DNA from: Closterium sp. Naga37s-1
Taxonomy: Eukaryota > Streptophyta > Zygnematophyceae > Desmidiales > Closteriaceae
DNA length: 64,000 bases
Assembly: GCA_947471745.1 (NCBI GenBank)
Contig: CANJKZ010000924.1
Span: 372,001 to 436,000, forward strand
Direction: 5' to 3'
Shown: positions 1-11,552 of the stretch, one piece after another
Numbering within the stretch: position 1 is the first letter of the stretch
Layout: every line of letters begins with the position of its first letter
Translations under genes and position numbers: made by a program
Notes under the pieces: model-generated
What the model was told of the DNA's origin: nothing
Database searches by the model: none
What the model saw: only the letters and a program-made list of their open reading frames with translations

Positions 1-2233
1 CGGCGAGTCAATGGCTTCATGTGAATGCGGCATGGCGGCTGGTAAGCTACGGTTCTTGAAATCGGTACCACACGGTGTTCAGAAGAAGTCAGCTGTTGGC
101 ACGAGAACATAACATGAGTCGGGCTCAGAAGTTAACGGTCTCTTGAAAGAAACGTGGGCCCATAATCTTGCATTTATCCACCTTGGTTCAAACCTGGCTC
201 CACGGACGGAAACGCCTTCCGGTACAGTACTGTCGAGCAGCAACGAGCCCTGATTGTGGGCTGGGGTCCACCATTGGCCCCCTTTGATTCTACCGCTGGC
301 CAACAAGGCCGAGTCTTGACCGCAGCAGGGTATGCCCCTTATCGCGGCACTTCCCGACCGACGCAACCAGCGAGGCCTCGAGTCGCGCGGCATCACAAGG
401 TGTGCGATGGGAGGGCAGCAGTAGAAGGGGTGCGGGAGCGAGGATGCTTGAAGTGTGGGCCAAGTGGGACCGACAACGAGGGGCACGGAATGAAAGGAAT
501 CATTACAGTGGCTTGTAGTTTGTAGCCTGCCCGGCCGGCACTCCCGCTTTCAAAAACCCTCCACTACTAGGAGACAACGAGTAATCGTAGGCGTGCAGTA
601 ATAGTATACTGTGCACTGTCATCTGAGGTCCTTGGAACTAGGCAACCTTGGAGAAGGAGCCACCGTTGTGTGACATAGTAAGGCACGTGAAGACCTGCCA
701 GCCATGACAACTGTCGAAACGTTCTTGTTTCGAATAGACAGCCGTGTAGAAAGCAGCCATTGGCTGCAGCTGCCAGCTCCCCCAAGCTCGCACATCCAAA
801 CCAGATGCACGGAAGGGGAAGACATTGTTGACCTAGCAAGCAACTGCGGTGGAATGCCGTATCTCGAGCAAGACTTGGAGAGCGAAACCAATCTTGAGGA
901 TTATGTTACGGAGAGGATTATGTTCTGGCGTGCAACCGTTGGGGAGGGAGGGAGGGAGTAGGCAAGTGCTGCGGTCAGGGGACCATACGTCAGCAGCAGC
1001 GGCCAACTGGAGCAGTCTGCCTGCCTGCCTCTTCCTGAACGTGAAAGGTCACCTTCCTGGTTAACTGGTGTGGGGTGTACAAGCTTTGGGTGGGAAAACA
1101 CTAATAAGTGATTTCAGTATGCACTATGTTTAGAAGTGCTATAAGTGAGGGTGTGGTCCGGTTTTTCAGCTACTTTCCTGCTGCTGCGATCAGAAGTTGA
1201 TCGTAACCAGGATCACCTCAGGAAGGTTCGCACACGACTAGGTAGTGGTGGTGGGCCCTTGACCTCAAATCAGAGTGAATGTAAAATGATTGAGATGAAA
1301 TTAAACATGCAAATACAACCATATAAATAAGAGTACAAGGTGGAATTAGAAGCGACCTAGCTATTATCCTGCCAACCCATTATCCTTCATGGCCTTCCCA
1401 TCCCAACCCAACCCCAACCATCCCAGCCTGCTCCATTCATCCAACCTGCAACACTCCACTGTGTCCCACCCACGCCACCCACCCTCACCTTGTCACTTAC
1501 ATCTGACTCCAATGCACTTCCTCCCCGATGCTCCCAGTTTCCCCTCCTTCCTAGCTGCTCCCAGTTTCCCGTCCTTCCTCGCTGCTCCCAGTTTCCCCTC
1601 CTTCCTCGCTGCTCCCAGTTTCCCCTCCTAAACCCATTCCCCTTCCAAGTGATCCATTTTGCACTGAATCTCTACTCCCATTGGTTCAAGGGTACCGTAA
1701 ATGATTGATGCATTGGTCACTCTGAATTGAGTACCGTATAACTAAATTCCTCTGTGAAGCTCCATCATACACGTTATCCTTGTCAAATGAAAGCAGTTGA
1801 AATATTGGCTCCAGGACGCAAAACAGGTGCTTTCGCCATTGCTTCATCCTGGTGCATTCCTATGCGGACTTCTTAGCTGAAGGTGGCTGAGAACGTGCTC
1901 TACTGGAACAGCACACAATTTTCGGCTTTAGGGATCAGGCCTCCACATTTGGATGTTTCACCCACTGACGCAATAGCATAACCAGAACGCCATATCACAA
2001 GAAATGGCCTCTAGAATTAGCATGGTCGATGTACATAAGCTGCGGCAACATTCCTCAGGTGGATATCTACCTAGTGATACAAGAATCGCTCAACTCGTGG
2101 GCTCCATGACAAAAAGATAAGTCAACGGTCCATCTCCACAAGAAGTCCTTGACCAGCGCAGTGGTTCACAGGCGTTAATCATAATAATTCGGAGTCGCAT
2201 TACCCATTTCTGAACGGCATGAGGTTCAAAGGC
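1..2233. other. no gene recognised
   Basis: Only short overlapping open frames with no recognisable protein are seen. The stretch holds the 27-bp minisatellite listed separately. It may be the 3' flank of the small gene at 2234-2733. Confidence 0.5.
1530..1629. repeat. 27-bp minisatellite, about 3.7 copies
   Basis: The unit GCTCCCAGTTTCCCCTCCTT plus CCTCGCT is repeated head to tail with single-base differences. Because 27 is divisible by three it makes a short repetitive open frame on the plus strand, which I do not call a gene. Confidence 0.85.
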
Positions 2234-2733
2234 TTACTCTTCCGAATGATTGTGGAGAGAGTTAGCTCCGTGAAATTGCAAAGAAGCCTGCAGAGATGAA
2301 ACCAATATACACGTGAGATGCAGGAATCCAGAACAGAAACGGAAGTTTTGGACGCAAGAAATGATGAAAGACCTTGGAGTAATTCACTTGAAAGGTTGCA
2401 TTCAACTCCTTGGCTTCTTGTACGTTTGGATCGGCGGGCATGTCATCAACATCTTCGAACCAATCTGAATCCTCGACGTCTGGCAAGGCAATTATACATT
2501 AGAAACGCAGGAGAAGCCGGTGAAGTAAGAACGGAGCATGCTGACGTGTAGCTACCTTCGTCATTGTTCCCTTCTGAGATGTCTAGCAGCAGAGCCTCCA
2601 CAAGTTTCTTGTCGATTTCTGTTTCCTTGTCAATCGATGGCTGACTAAGGGGCATTTCTACTTGAATGCGCTTGCTAGCCCTGTCTTGTGCCGCGGCCGC
2701 CTCAAGTTTTCGCTTGGCACCACGCGTCTCCAT
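2234..2733 (-). CDS. small acidic protein, three exons, unknown function
   Basis: I assemble exons 2733-2556, 2479-2388 and 2287-2234 on the minus strand. All junctions are GT-AG and the frame is continuous, giving about 107 residues ending in TAA. The protein starts METRGAKRKLEAAAAQ, a basic stretch that could be a nuclear signal, followed by a strongly acidic middle (DVEDSDWFEDVDD). No family was recognised and no membrane segment or signal peptide is visible. The acidic Asp/Glu/Trp patch resembles short interaction motifs of nuclear proteins, but that is only an impression. The clean splice sites and frame support a real gene. The next gene downstream in the same direction is unrelated. 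Confidence 0.55.
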
Positions 2734-3312
2734 AGTTACGGCTCTAGCACGCTAAGACACTCAGCTTGATTCAGTAACAGAACAAGATGTGCGTGTTTGT
2801 GCTCTCGAGTCTCGACCTTGATTTTGTATCAAGGTGGACGCAGCGCGAGCCGATCGAGATTCAATATCCAGCCGAGGACAGCGTGCTTCGATGTGATCGA
2901 GAAATCAGTTGACATTCATTAATACGATAGCACTACACCCACGTGTACAATATTGTTAAATGCAAAATTATAAGTTGAACCCAGATTTATTAGCATGCTT
3001 GATTCTGTACAAGGGTGAGAGATCATTGTTTGGAATGTGGTGGCAGCAATGTTTGGAATGTGATTTCGTATCTTTGATAGCGACCTGAAAACAAGACGAT
3101 TTGTCAACGCCTCAATTTCTTGGTGTACTACGATTGAGGGACATTCATGTGAGAGATCATTGCAAAATTACAGTTGGCACTGTCAATAACAACTGCACCA
3201 GAACATCTACCACACTAAATCTCTCCCAACGTATCCCGTGCTCCTCCTACCTTAACCTCTTTCACATCCCGTCCAGCTAACCTCCTTTATGATTAAGCAA
3301 AAACCTCTACGA
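2734..3312. other. intergenic, AT-richer
   Basis: This is the spacer between the 3' end of G6PDH (stop at 3313) and the start of the small acidic-protein gene. No open frame or repeat stands out. It should contain the G6PDH 3' UTR and the promoter of the small gene. Confidence 0.5.
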
Positions 3313-6300
3313 TCAAGAAAGATCACCCCATCGCACATTGTGCTTAGCAGCCAAATAATGCGCCCCAATAGGGCCTCTGCTGCCATAGGGGTAAAGCTCC
3401 GGAGCAAGGTGCTTCTTCTCCAGGTCCTGCAGCAGTGGGGTGAAGATGCCCCAGGCAGCCTCCAGCTCATCGGAGCGGATAAAGAGGCGCTTGTCCCCTT
3501 CCATGGCATCCAGCAGCAGCCGCTCATACGCATCTGGCAGCTCGTGCTGATACCTGCATGCACAACACCACCACCGCAACAGCAACACAGAACAGATTGT
3601 ACAGAAAATTTACAGACCAATGCTACACTCCATATGTATCGCACCGCGGTACCAATCTGTCCCTACACAGCAAAAAATCTGGTCACCAGATGCGAATCAG
3701 GTCCTGGAAACACAACCCTTCACATGAAGGCAGAGCAGAGGACACCACATCGAGGCAGAGAACAGAGAAACCGCATCTCCGGGCAGGGCAGAGCAGAGCA
3801 GAGCAGAGCAGAGGGCGCACGCACCTGTCGATGTATCGCAAGTTGAGGCGCGAGCGGTCGAGCCTGAAGTCGAGGCCCGGCACCTTGTTGTTGATCTTGA
3901 GGTAGATGGCCTCGTTGGGCTGCAGGCGGATCACCAGCTCGTTGGTCGCCATGTCCACATCCACTCCAAACATGTTGTGCTGGTACAGGTTGCCTGGGAC
4001 ATGCCTGAACTGCACTCGAATCTCACAGCTGACAGGGGAGAGGGAGAGGGTGGGGAAGGGGTTGGGGGAGGGGGTGGGGAAAGGGTGTTAGAGATGTTTT
4101 TAATGCCAGCCAGACACATGTCCACGTCCACGCCAGACATGTTGTGCTGGTACAGGTTGCCCGGCACGTGCCGGAACTGCACTCGAATCTCACAGCTGAC
4201 AGGGGAGGGAAGGGGTGGAGGGAACGGGGAAAAAAAGGAGAGAGAGAAAAAGGAGCCTGTGGAAAAGAGAGGGAGAAGGTGCGAGTAAAGGTTTGGAAGA
4301 TGGCTCCATTGTGCCTGACATATGTTGGGATTCGAGTGCGAAAGAGACACATTTACACACATGTGCACATACACCTCCGTAAGCTGATCAACACATCCAT
4401 GGAGAGACAAGGAAGTAAGCATGTGCTGCCCGTCCCTGCGCCTCACCGGAGGTCATGCAGGGCCTTGCCGGCCTTCATGAGGAAGGGCACCCCGTCCCAG
4501 CGCGCATTGTCAATGAACATTGCCGCTGCTGCAAACGTGGGCGTGACGCTGTTGGGGGGGACCGTTGCGTCGTCCGTGTACCCTGGGTACCTGCGCTCAC
4601 ACAGAGGTGGTGGTGGTGGTGGTGGTGATGGTGGGATTGGTGCAGGAAAAAGAAGGGGCAACACAAGCATTAATTGGCTTGATACAAGGATAAGGCTGAC
4701 CTGCAGGCACCGTACAACTAAGCATCGTAAATCCGAACATCAGAGCTCCTTAGCAGCTCGCTGGCAAACCCCCTTACCATCCACCCCCCCTCACTTCCCC
4801 TCCCTTCCCACTACCCCCTGCCACTCACTTGCAGCCGGACTTGCTGACGTGGCCCTTGTACTGTGCTACCACAGAATCCTCCAGCTTCACCTGCCGCATC
4901 GACCGCAGCACCTTCACCTGTGCGCAGGAGAGGGCGAGGCGCGCGGGGAGAGGCGGAGAGACATGGAGGAGAGGATGAGGAGAGTTTGGGGAGGTGGTGA
5001 AGAGACGAGGTTAAATGGAGGGAAGATAGATCGGGTAGAGTTGAGGGTGGTGGGTGGAATCACAACAGAGCAGAGATGCACCAGACTGGAGAAAACAAGG
5101 CAGAGAGGTGAAGCAAGAAGCGGCACAAAGGAGGCGCGGCAGGATGAGGAGAGTGGGCAGGATGAGGTGAGGAGGCATTTCAACATGAGGAGCACACCTT
5201 CTCGTTGATGATGTCATCGGCTGAGAGCGAGACGGGGGGCTCCATGGCAAAGAGCGTGAGGATCTGCAGCAGATGGTTCTGCATGATGTCCCTGATGATG
5301 CCGTAGTGGTCAAAGTAGCTGTGGGGCGGGGTAGGAGAGGGTGGGAGGGGGGTAAGTGGGGAGGAGGGAAGAGGATGGGGGAGGCGCACTTGGGAGGGGA
5401 AGCAGTGAGGCACTGGACGGTGGGGAAAGGGGGAAGGGGGGAAGGGGGGAAGGGGGCCAACGGGCACACGAATGGTAGTAGCAGAGAGCAAGCCGAGAAA
5501 AGGGAGAAGGGAATGAGGATGACGTAGTCAGATTCGGAAGGAGGACCAAGGTTGGGGGGGCGGGGGGAGTGGGCGTGGGGAGTGGGAGGGGGGGGGGGGG
5601 GGGGGGGGGGGGGAAGAGGAAGAGAAGAAACCAATACCATTTCAACCGTCCGCTACCCACTCGCAACCCACATTTACAGCAAACCGCCCCTCGCCAACCA
5701 ACCAGCCCAGCCCTCTACTCACTCACCCGCCGCGGCCCTGGGGGCCAAAGTTTTCGGAGAAGATGATCTGCATGTACTGCCGCGACCACAGCACCTGCAC
5801 AACTCCCCCCACCACCCCTCCGGTTCCATCCCCCTGACCCCTGCACAGGTCTCCCTTCCTCCCCCCCTCTTCCTGCCCCGCCCCCCCCCCCCTCGCCCCC
5901 CACACTCACCCGCCGCGGCCCTCGGTGCCGAAGTCCTCGGAGAAGATGATCTGCACGTTGCGGATGTACTGGCGCGACCACAGCGGCTCAAACACCAGGT
6001 TCGAGAAGCGCAGCACCAGCAGGTTCTCCACCAGCTCCTTGCCCAGGTAGTGGTCGATGCTGGGGGGGGGGGACAGGGGGACAGGGGGACAGGGGGACAG
6101 GGGGAGAGTGCAGGGCAAGGGGGGTAAGGGGGAATGGTAGTGATGAGCGCGAGGTGCGTGGGGTCTCCACCAGCTCCTTGCCCAGATAGTGGTCGATGCT
6201 GGGGGGGGAGGGGAAGGGGACAAAGGGGCGCAGGGAGGGGCGCACGGGGTAATGTGATGGTGAGATGGAGGTGGCACGGGTGGGGAAGAGAGAGCAGCTG

Positions 6301-9300
6301 CAGCACCAGCAGGTTCTCCACCAGCTCCTTGCCCAGATAGAGGTCGATGCTGAAGGGGGGGGGGAGGACGGGGGGGGGGTGGGTGTGTGAGGAGGATGAA
6401 GGGCCGGGGCAGGGAGCAGCAAAAAACCTTTATTTGTTGGTTTGTTTGTAGTTCTCTTGGTTTCAAAAATCTCGAGAAAAGAACGTGGTCTCATAAGGAA
6501 AAACCTGGTGGGGACTGGGAGGTACGGGGGTACACGAGCACACCCCCCTCCCCCCTCCTCCTTCCCCCCTCACCGGTAGATCTGGTCCTCCGTGAAGTGC
6601 TGCCCCAGCTGCTTCGTGAGCAGCGCACTTGAAGAAATCACCCTGCCCCTTGCCTGTGATTTTTGAGACGCCTGAAAAATCACCTCAATGCTGGGTGAGC
6701 AGCGCACTGGACAGACCTTGACCCTTGCCTGTACACCCTACAGTCAACCTTACTCCTCACCTTCCCATACTCCCAACTCCCTCCCCTTGCCCACCCTCCC
6801 CCCTCCTCCTTCCCCCCTCACCGGTAGATCTGGTCCTCAGTGAAGTGCTGCCCGAGCTGCTTCGTGAGCAACGCGCTGGAAAGACCCTGCGCCTTTCCCC
6901 TCCTCACCCTCCCCCGCCCCCCAGTTCCCCCCTTCCCCTTCCCACCCCCCTTCATCCCTCCCTCCCTCCCCTCACCGGTAGATCTGGTCCTCCGTGAAGT
7001 GCTGCCCGAGCTGCTTCGTGAGCAGCGCACTGGACTCGCTGTCACGCCCAAACGGCTTCTCCACGATCACGCGCGTGTACCCCGTCGGGGACGACGCTGC
7101 GTGGGACACGGAGCGCGCTGCTGGCACGAAGACGTTGGGCGGGATGGCGAGGTAGAACATGCGGTCCGCTACGTACCCCGCCTGGTGGGGGGGGATGGGG
7201 GTGGGGGGGAAAGGAGTTGGGAGAGAGTGTGAAGGGTGACGGGAGAAGGTGCGTGAGCGAGTGAGTGAGTGAGTGAGGGAGGGAGGGAGGGAGGGAGGGA
7301 GCAGGAAACGACGGGTGACGCTTAGTTTAAGTAAAAGGGAAGGGAATGGCGAGGTAGCAGCAATGATTGACAAGAAGCAGCACCATCAGTGGTGAGCATG
7401 AGCATGAGCATGAGCATCATCAGCATCAGCACGACCCCTCGCGCACCTCGAGTTTCTTCATGCGCGCGTCGAGCCCCCCGAAGCCTTCCTGGCTGTCGTA
7501 CTGCCCGCTGTGGTAGAAGCAGCGCTCCAGGAAGAAGTCCATCTTGTCTCCGCAGTCGTCGCTGCTCCGCCGCGCGGGGGGAGGCAAAGGGGGACGGGGG
7601 GGGGGGAGCGCGAGTGGGAGTGGCAGCGGACGGAGGAAGGGGAGAAAAGGATAACGGGATTGAAGGGGAGTGTTGGGAGCAAGGGACGGACGGGCGGACC
7701 GATGGACGCGAATTGACGAGTACGGCGCTTGTAGACGAGTGTGGGTGGGGTCGGGTGGAGAATGGATGGCGAGGAGGCATGCGGCATAACGCTGACCAAG
7801 GGATGGGGAAGGGGGAAGCAAGGAGAGAGTAGCGAGCGAGCGCAAGGGGGATGTGGGGAACGGGGGAAGGGGAGAGATGGAAGGGGGGAGGGGGGACGAG
7901 GGGAAGAGGGGGTGTAGGAATGAAGGAAGGAGGAGAGGACGCGAGTAGCGGAGAGAGGAGGAGGAAGTGGGCGAGAGTCGGCGGAACGGCCACGCGGAGA
8001 GCGGCCAGGCAGAGAGCGGAGAGCGGAGGGCGGAGGGCGGAGGGCGGAGGGCGGAGGGCGGGGAGCGCGCACCTCTTGTCGATGCGGCAGGTGAGCGTGG
8101 AGCTGATGAGCTCGCGCAACTGCGCGTCGTCCATCTTGCTGCGCGCATACCCGAATATTTGAAAGTGCTGCGCCACCACGGAACGAACGAGAAGGGAGGG
8201 GGAGATCGACGGAGGGAGGAGGGAATCAGACGGTGCAAGAGAGTGGGTCTACGAAAACGCGCAGGAGATGCAGTGCGGAAACAAGTCGAACAGTTGTGCC
8301 GCGACGATATTGCGGAAAAAAAAAACGTGCGCGACGGCGGGAAGAAGCGAGGAAAGTGATGCGTGTGCTTGGCCTTCTGACAGTCCATTAATGGAAGAAT
8401 CGCGTGTGAATCGCGTCACTCCGGGCGGAACGAAAACAGGCACGTTATTCTCTGAGGCGCACCTGGTCTTGCAATCCTTGAAAGAAGTTGAGCCGTTCGA
8501 TTCCACCATGGCCGCAGTCGTTGGCGCGAATTGCGCAATTTGCACCCTTTCGCTACCACCGTTCAAAAACTTGTTCTACTCTTCTGAATTTATCTTACCC
8601 TACCCGCAAACCCCTGGCAACACAGCTCGAACCGATCAATTTCCCCTCTCCCCTTCCCCCCCCTCCCCTTGCCCCGTCCCCTTTACCCCCCCTCTCCCCC
8701 CTCTCCCCCCTCCCCTTCCCCCTTTCCCCTTGCCCACCACGTCGCCATGGCTCACCTCCGGGAGGCACCCCTCGTAGTAGAGCGCGAAGAGCGCGGGGAA
8801 GATCTTCTTGCGCGCCAGGTCGCCCGACGCGCCCACGATGGTGAACGTGAGCATGCGCGCCGGCACCATCTGCCCGTCTACCTCCTCGTAGACCTGCTCC
8901 ACCTTCGGTGCCGCCTCCGCCGCCGCCGCCGCCGCCGCGTGTGCGTCCGTGCTGACCCCGGTCTCCTCGGAGACCGCATTGACTGCGTCAATTCGGGGGG
9001 GGGGGGGGAATGCGGGAATCCAAGAGGGAAAGCGGGGAGAGCGGAGGGTTGAGAGGGGGCGGCGGAAAAGACGAAGATGCAGATGTGAAATTTGAATGTA
9101 GAAAGTGCCTGATGGCATGCGACCCAATGGAAGTCCTATCAGCTTGTACAAGAGGGGGAAGATTGCCAAGATGCGCACATGGTGGGGAAAGGGGCCAGAA
9201 TAACATCGCAGCACGTCGCAGGAATTTCTTGAAGAAGCTGATAGAGGAGTGATCGTGCGGATGACCTGACAAGAGACATGAAGACGTCAAGATCGCGTGG

Positions 9301-9666
9301 TAAGGACCCTGCTGTAGCAGCGACGAAACCGAGAAACTACGAACATGGGTGTGGTCAGAAACGAGATTGTTTACATTGATCGGACACGATGGCTTGAGGT
9401 GGCGGCGACGCCGCGCGGTTGCGAGCCGACCGCTTCTTCTTTCCGGCGACAGCGGCGATTCCGGGGCTCGGCGACACGGGCATCATTGACTTTGACGACG
9501 ACTTTTGCGAATAGCGCGACGAGCGCGATGCGCGGGACGCGGCGAGAGGAGGTAGAGGTTGTGCTGTAGCCGCAACATGAACCGATCGGCGTAGATTGGG
9601 CGCCACCGTTACAAGGGTGGTCGGGTGCAGCGCGTGCGACAGCGCAGCGCGGGTTGACGCCTCCAT
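3313..9666 (-). CDS. G6PD: glucose-6-phosphate dehydrogenase, plastid type
   Basis: Oxidises glucose 6-phosphate with NADP+, the first step of the oxidative pentose phosphate pathway. Eleven exons join in frame: 9666-9375, 8982-8756, 8167-8073, 7561-7447, 7181-6976, 6059-5910, 5318-5198, 4917-4829, 4590-4447, 4028-3825, 3553-3313 (1,884 nt, 627 residues). All junctions are GT-AG. The first ~100 residues are rich in Ala/Ser/Arg with few acidics, like a plastid transit peptide. The NADP-binding motif [10 protein letters not shown] lies near residue 147 and the substrate motif RIDHYLGKE near 312. Two cysteines about eight residues apart (near 200 and 208, TCRIDK-SDDC) match the thioredoxin-regulated pair of plastid isoforms, suggesting light inactivation. 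Introns carry partial copies of exons 5, 6 and 10, described separately. The ATG at 9666 is the first in frame. Confidence 0.95.
4117..4208 (-). repeat. partial copy of G6PDH exon 10 (5' end)
   Basis: Lying in the intron between exons 9 and 10, this repeats the first ~79 nt of exon 10 (encoding [18 protein letters not shown] and onward) with the same acceptor CTGTCAG and neighbouring intron bases. There are a few substitutions, so it is not an exact assembly echo. The copy stops after about 26 codons and runs into unrelated sequence. Confidence 0.9.
5588..5614. repeat. 27-nt G homopolymer
   Basis: A run of 27 G on the plus strand inside the intron between G6PDH exons 6 and 7, so poly-C in the transcript. 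It lies in a long purine-rich block at 5320-5640. The length is probably variable and may be imprecise in the assembly. Confidence 0.9.
5722..5792 (-). repeat. partial copy of G6PDH exon 6 (3' end)
   Basis: Placed downstream of exon 6, it repeats the last ~65 nt ([20 protein letters not shown]) with a 9-nt deletion and several substitutions, and keeps the GTGAG donor. An AG lies just before the copied part, so it could be used as a cryptic exon, but splicing from exon 6 would then be out of frame. Confidence 0.85.
6163..6210 (-). repeat. partial copy of G6PDH exon 6 (5' end), copy 1
   Basis: Repeats the first ~36 nt of exon 6 ([11 protein letters not shown]) with its AG acceptor and C-rich tract. 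It sits upstream of the true exon in the same intron. Confidence 0.85.
6298..6362 (-). repeat. partial copy of G6PDH exon 6 (5' end), copy 2
   Basis: A longer repeat of the exon 6 start (about 52 nt, [16 protein letters not shown]) with acceptor and C-rich tract. One base change turns the His codon of the active-site motif into a Leu codon. It is a tandem neighbour of copy 1. Confidence 0.85.
6569..6632 (-). repeat. partial copy of G6PDH exon 5 (3' end), copy 2
   Basis: Repeats the last ~58 nt of exon 5 ([19 protein letters not shown]) with the GTGAG donor and the following G-rich intron start. It lies downstream of the true exon. A further short fragment of the same exon is seen at 6694-6713. 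Confidence 0.9.
6817..6881 (-). repeat. partial copy of G6PDH exon 5 (3' end), copy 1
   Basis: The same exon-end segment as at 6569-6632, nearly identical to the true exon 5 end at 6976 onward, again with the GTGAG donor. Together with the true exon this gives three tandem donors. Confidence 0.9.
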
Positions 9667-11030
9667 GGTGACTAAGTAGTGAAAGAGAGCTGGAGACGGT
9701 TTCAGAAGACGAGTTTCGTTTCAAGCCGTAGTAGCCCGCGGCCTGCTACGCAGACGAACGAAATGCGCAGGCGAAGGGAGGGCGCTTGCTGCCAGATCCG
9801 GCTTTGGCAGTTGTGATCGTGTAGTTTTCAATGTTCGAAATAGAGATAACAGCACAATGCTCTGGAGGGGCTTTATTAGAAAGCTCGGGGGCGAAGCAGA
9901 CAGATTGATGATAATCAAGAAACGGCAGAGGTGGGGGAGGGCGGGAGAGATTCGGCTTGGAAGTTGGGGGAACAAGGCTCGAAGGGGAAATGCCCCCCGC
10001 GTGGGGAAAAGGAGGTTGGTTTACGGGGAAGGGTGGAGCCACGGAGGCAGTGCAGTTTTCCCCTTAGTCTCAGCCAATCCGCAGATCAGCCTCTCTGCGG
10101 GGTGGAGGGGGCAATGTGGCACGCGCAGAGCGGAGGGGAGCAATTCAGCTTCTGGTGACGCGGAGTGTCGCGGGAAGGCAGCTTCCGGCGATGCGGAACA
10201 GCCGGGGCGCTCCGCCATCGCCATGCTGCGCGGTTATTACGCCCCCTGCCAGCTTTCGGGATCTCCCAGGGGACGATATTCAATTTCTGCCACGGCGCCC
10301 CGTCTGCTGGGAAAAGCGAAAGGACGGACGAATCCTGAAACAGCTGTCTACGTGGCAGCCTTCAGAAACTCCGACGAGACAGATCCAGCCGTAAAGTATC
10401 TACTGGGACGGAATTCACCTCTACACCCACGTGACACATCAGCGAACGAGGTGAGTGCAACTTTCGGTCAGTCGAAACTTCGACATGGCTTGTGCTGATT
10501 TGTAGGAAGCCTTCCTCTAAGATTGGCCAACAACGCCACGAAAAAGCATCAAGATGCCACGTCATCACTCCAAAGGTTATGCAAACAGCTTCAGTACACC
10601 TGCACTCGTTGTCGCAAACGACAATCAAAAGCATGCCTGGTTCAGTTATAACTAAACATTCCCAGCCTCTATTGTTACCCCTAAATTCAGAAATACTACA
10701 TATTTATCCACACCCACCAGACATACCGGTAGATGCGAGCCTCAGGAGAAGAAAACATAGAAAAAATAAAATCCTTCAGAGCCGTATCAATATCCAACAC
10801 CATCATATGTCATTGCTAAACTACATTGTTAGGCAATATAAACTACATAATTACCAGCTCCTTTTGAATCATTGTTGTGCTCATCCCTTGATACTTCCAT
10901 GCTTGCATTACCACTTCACACCCACCCCCGTCACTTCCTCTTAAGATCCTCTAACCTCAGACCTTGGCTCCAATCTTCCCTCCCCTTCCCTCTCTCCCCG
11001 CGCCTCCTCTTCCCCGTGTCCCACTCACCC
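9667..11030. other. intergenic and upstream of G6PDH
   Basis: Contains the G6PDH promoter side and an open frame on the plus strand (9857-10498) with no recognisable domain, which I do not call. The part from about 10640 to 10870 is AT-richer. No repeat of note. Confidence 0.45.
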
Positions 11031-11044
11031 TACTCATATTGGCC

Positions 11045-11345
11045 TGTGGCATTCTCTCCAAGTCCATTACAAGCTGGCGGCTGCAATAAGGGTCCCACAG
11101 CTGCCTTTACTGCCCCCCTCAGGGTGGTTGTTCCCCATCCAGTACAGTAACTCTTCATCCCTTTTAATCTCATCCAGCTCCTGCACGTCTGTAGCCAGAA
11201 TCATATCCATGTCTAGAAATACCGTTCGGACACCTGCCACAGGATCTCGGGCAGGAAAAACTTGCTCATGCCCGGGATACCTGAGTGGTGCGAGGTGGGG
11301 AAGTGCAGGGTAGCAGCGCAAGCAGCAACCTAAGCGGCAGAGAGG
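11045..11345 (-). pseudogene. glycosyltransferase fragment (GT8/LARGE-like), decayed
   Basis: Read on the minus strand, pieces in different frames resemble a GT-A glycosyltransferase: HHSGIPGMSKFFLPEIL, then RTVFLDMDMILATDVQEL with a DxD-type motif, then MDLERMPQANMS followed by a GT donor. The first and second pieces are shifted in frame with no room for an intron, so a frameshift is likely. The second and third could be joined by a short intron ending CAG. No complete gene could be built. The family link is by motif resemblance only. Confidence 0.4.
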
Positions 11346-11552
11346 TAGTGGAGGCTGAAGAGGAGAGGGTAGGGGTGCGTGTCAGGAGACGACGTGCTGA
11401 GCCAGATGCGGTAGCCAACACCAGGGGAGGGAGAGCGGGAGGTGGGAGAGGAGGGAGAACCGGTGCTACTACCGCCACCGCTACTGCTACATGCACTCAT
11501 TCCTCACTAACATTTGAAGTTATATTGAGCTTTGGACAGGGCAATCAGCACC

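Noticed and set aside
4144..5208. 354-residue plus-strand frame
   Set aside because: It is antisense to G6PDH exons 8-9 and introns and carries no domain.
9857..10498. 213-residue plus-strand frame upstream of G6PDH
   Set aside because: No recognisable domain and atypical composition; no splice partners found. It may be chance in GC-rich DNA.
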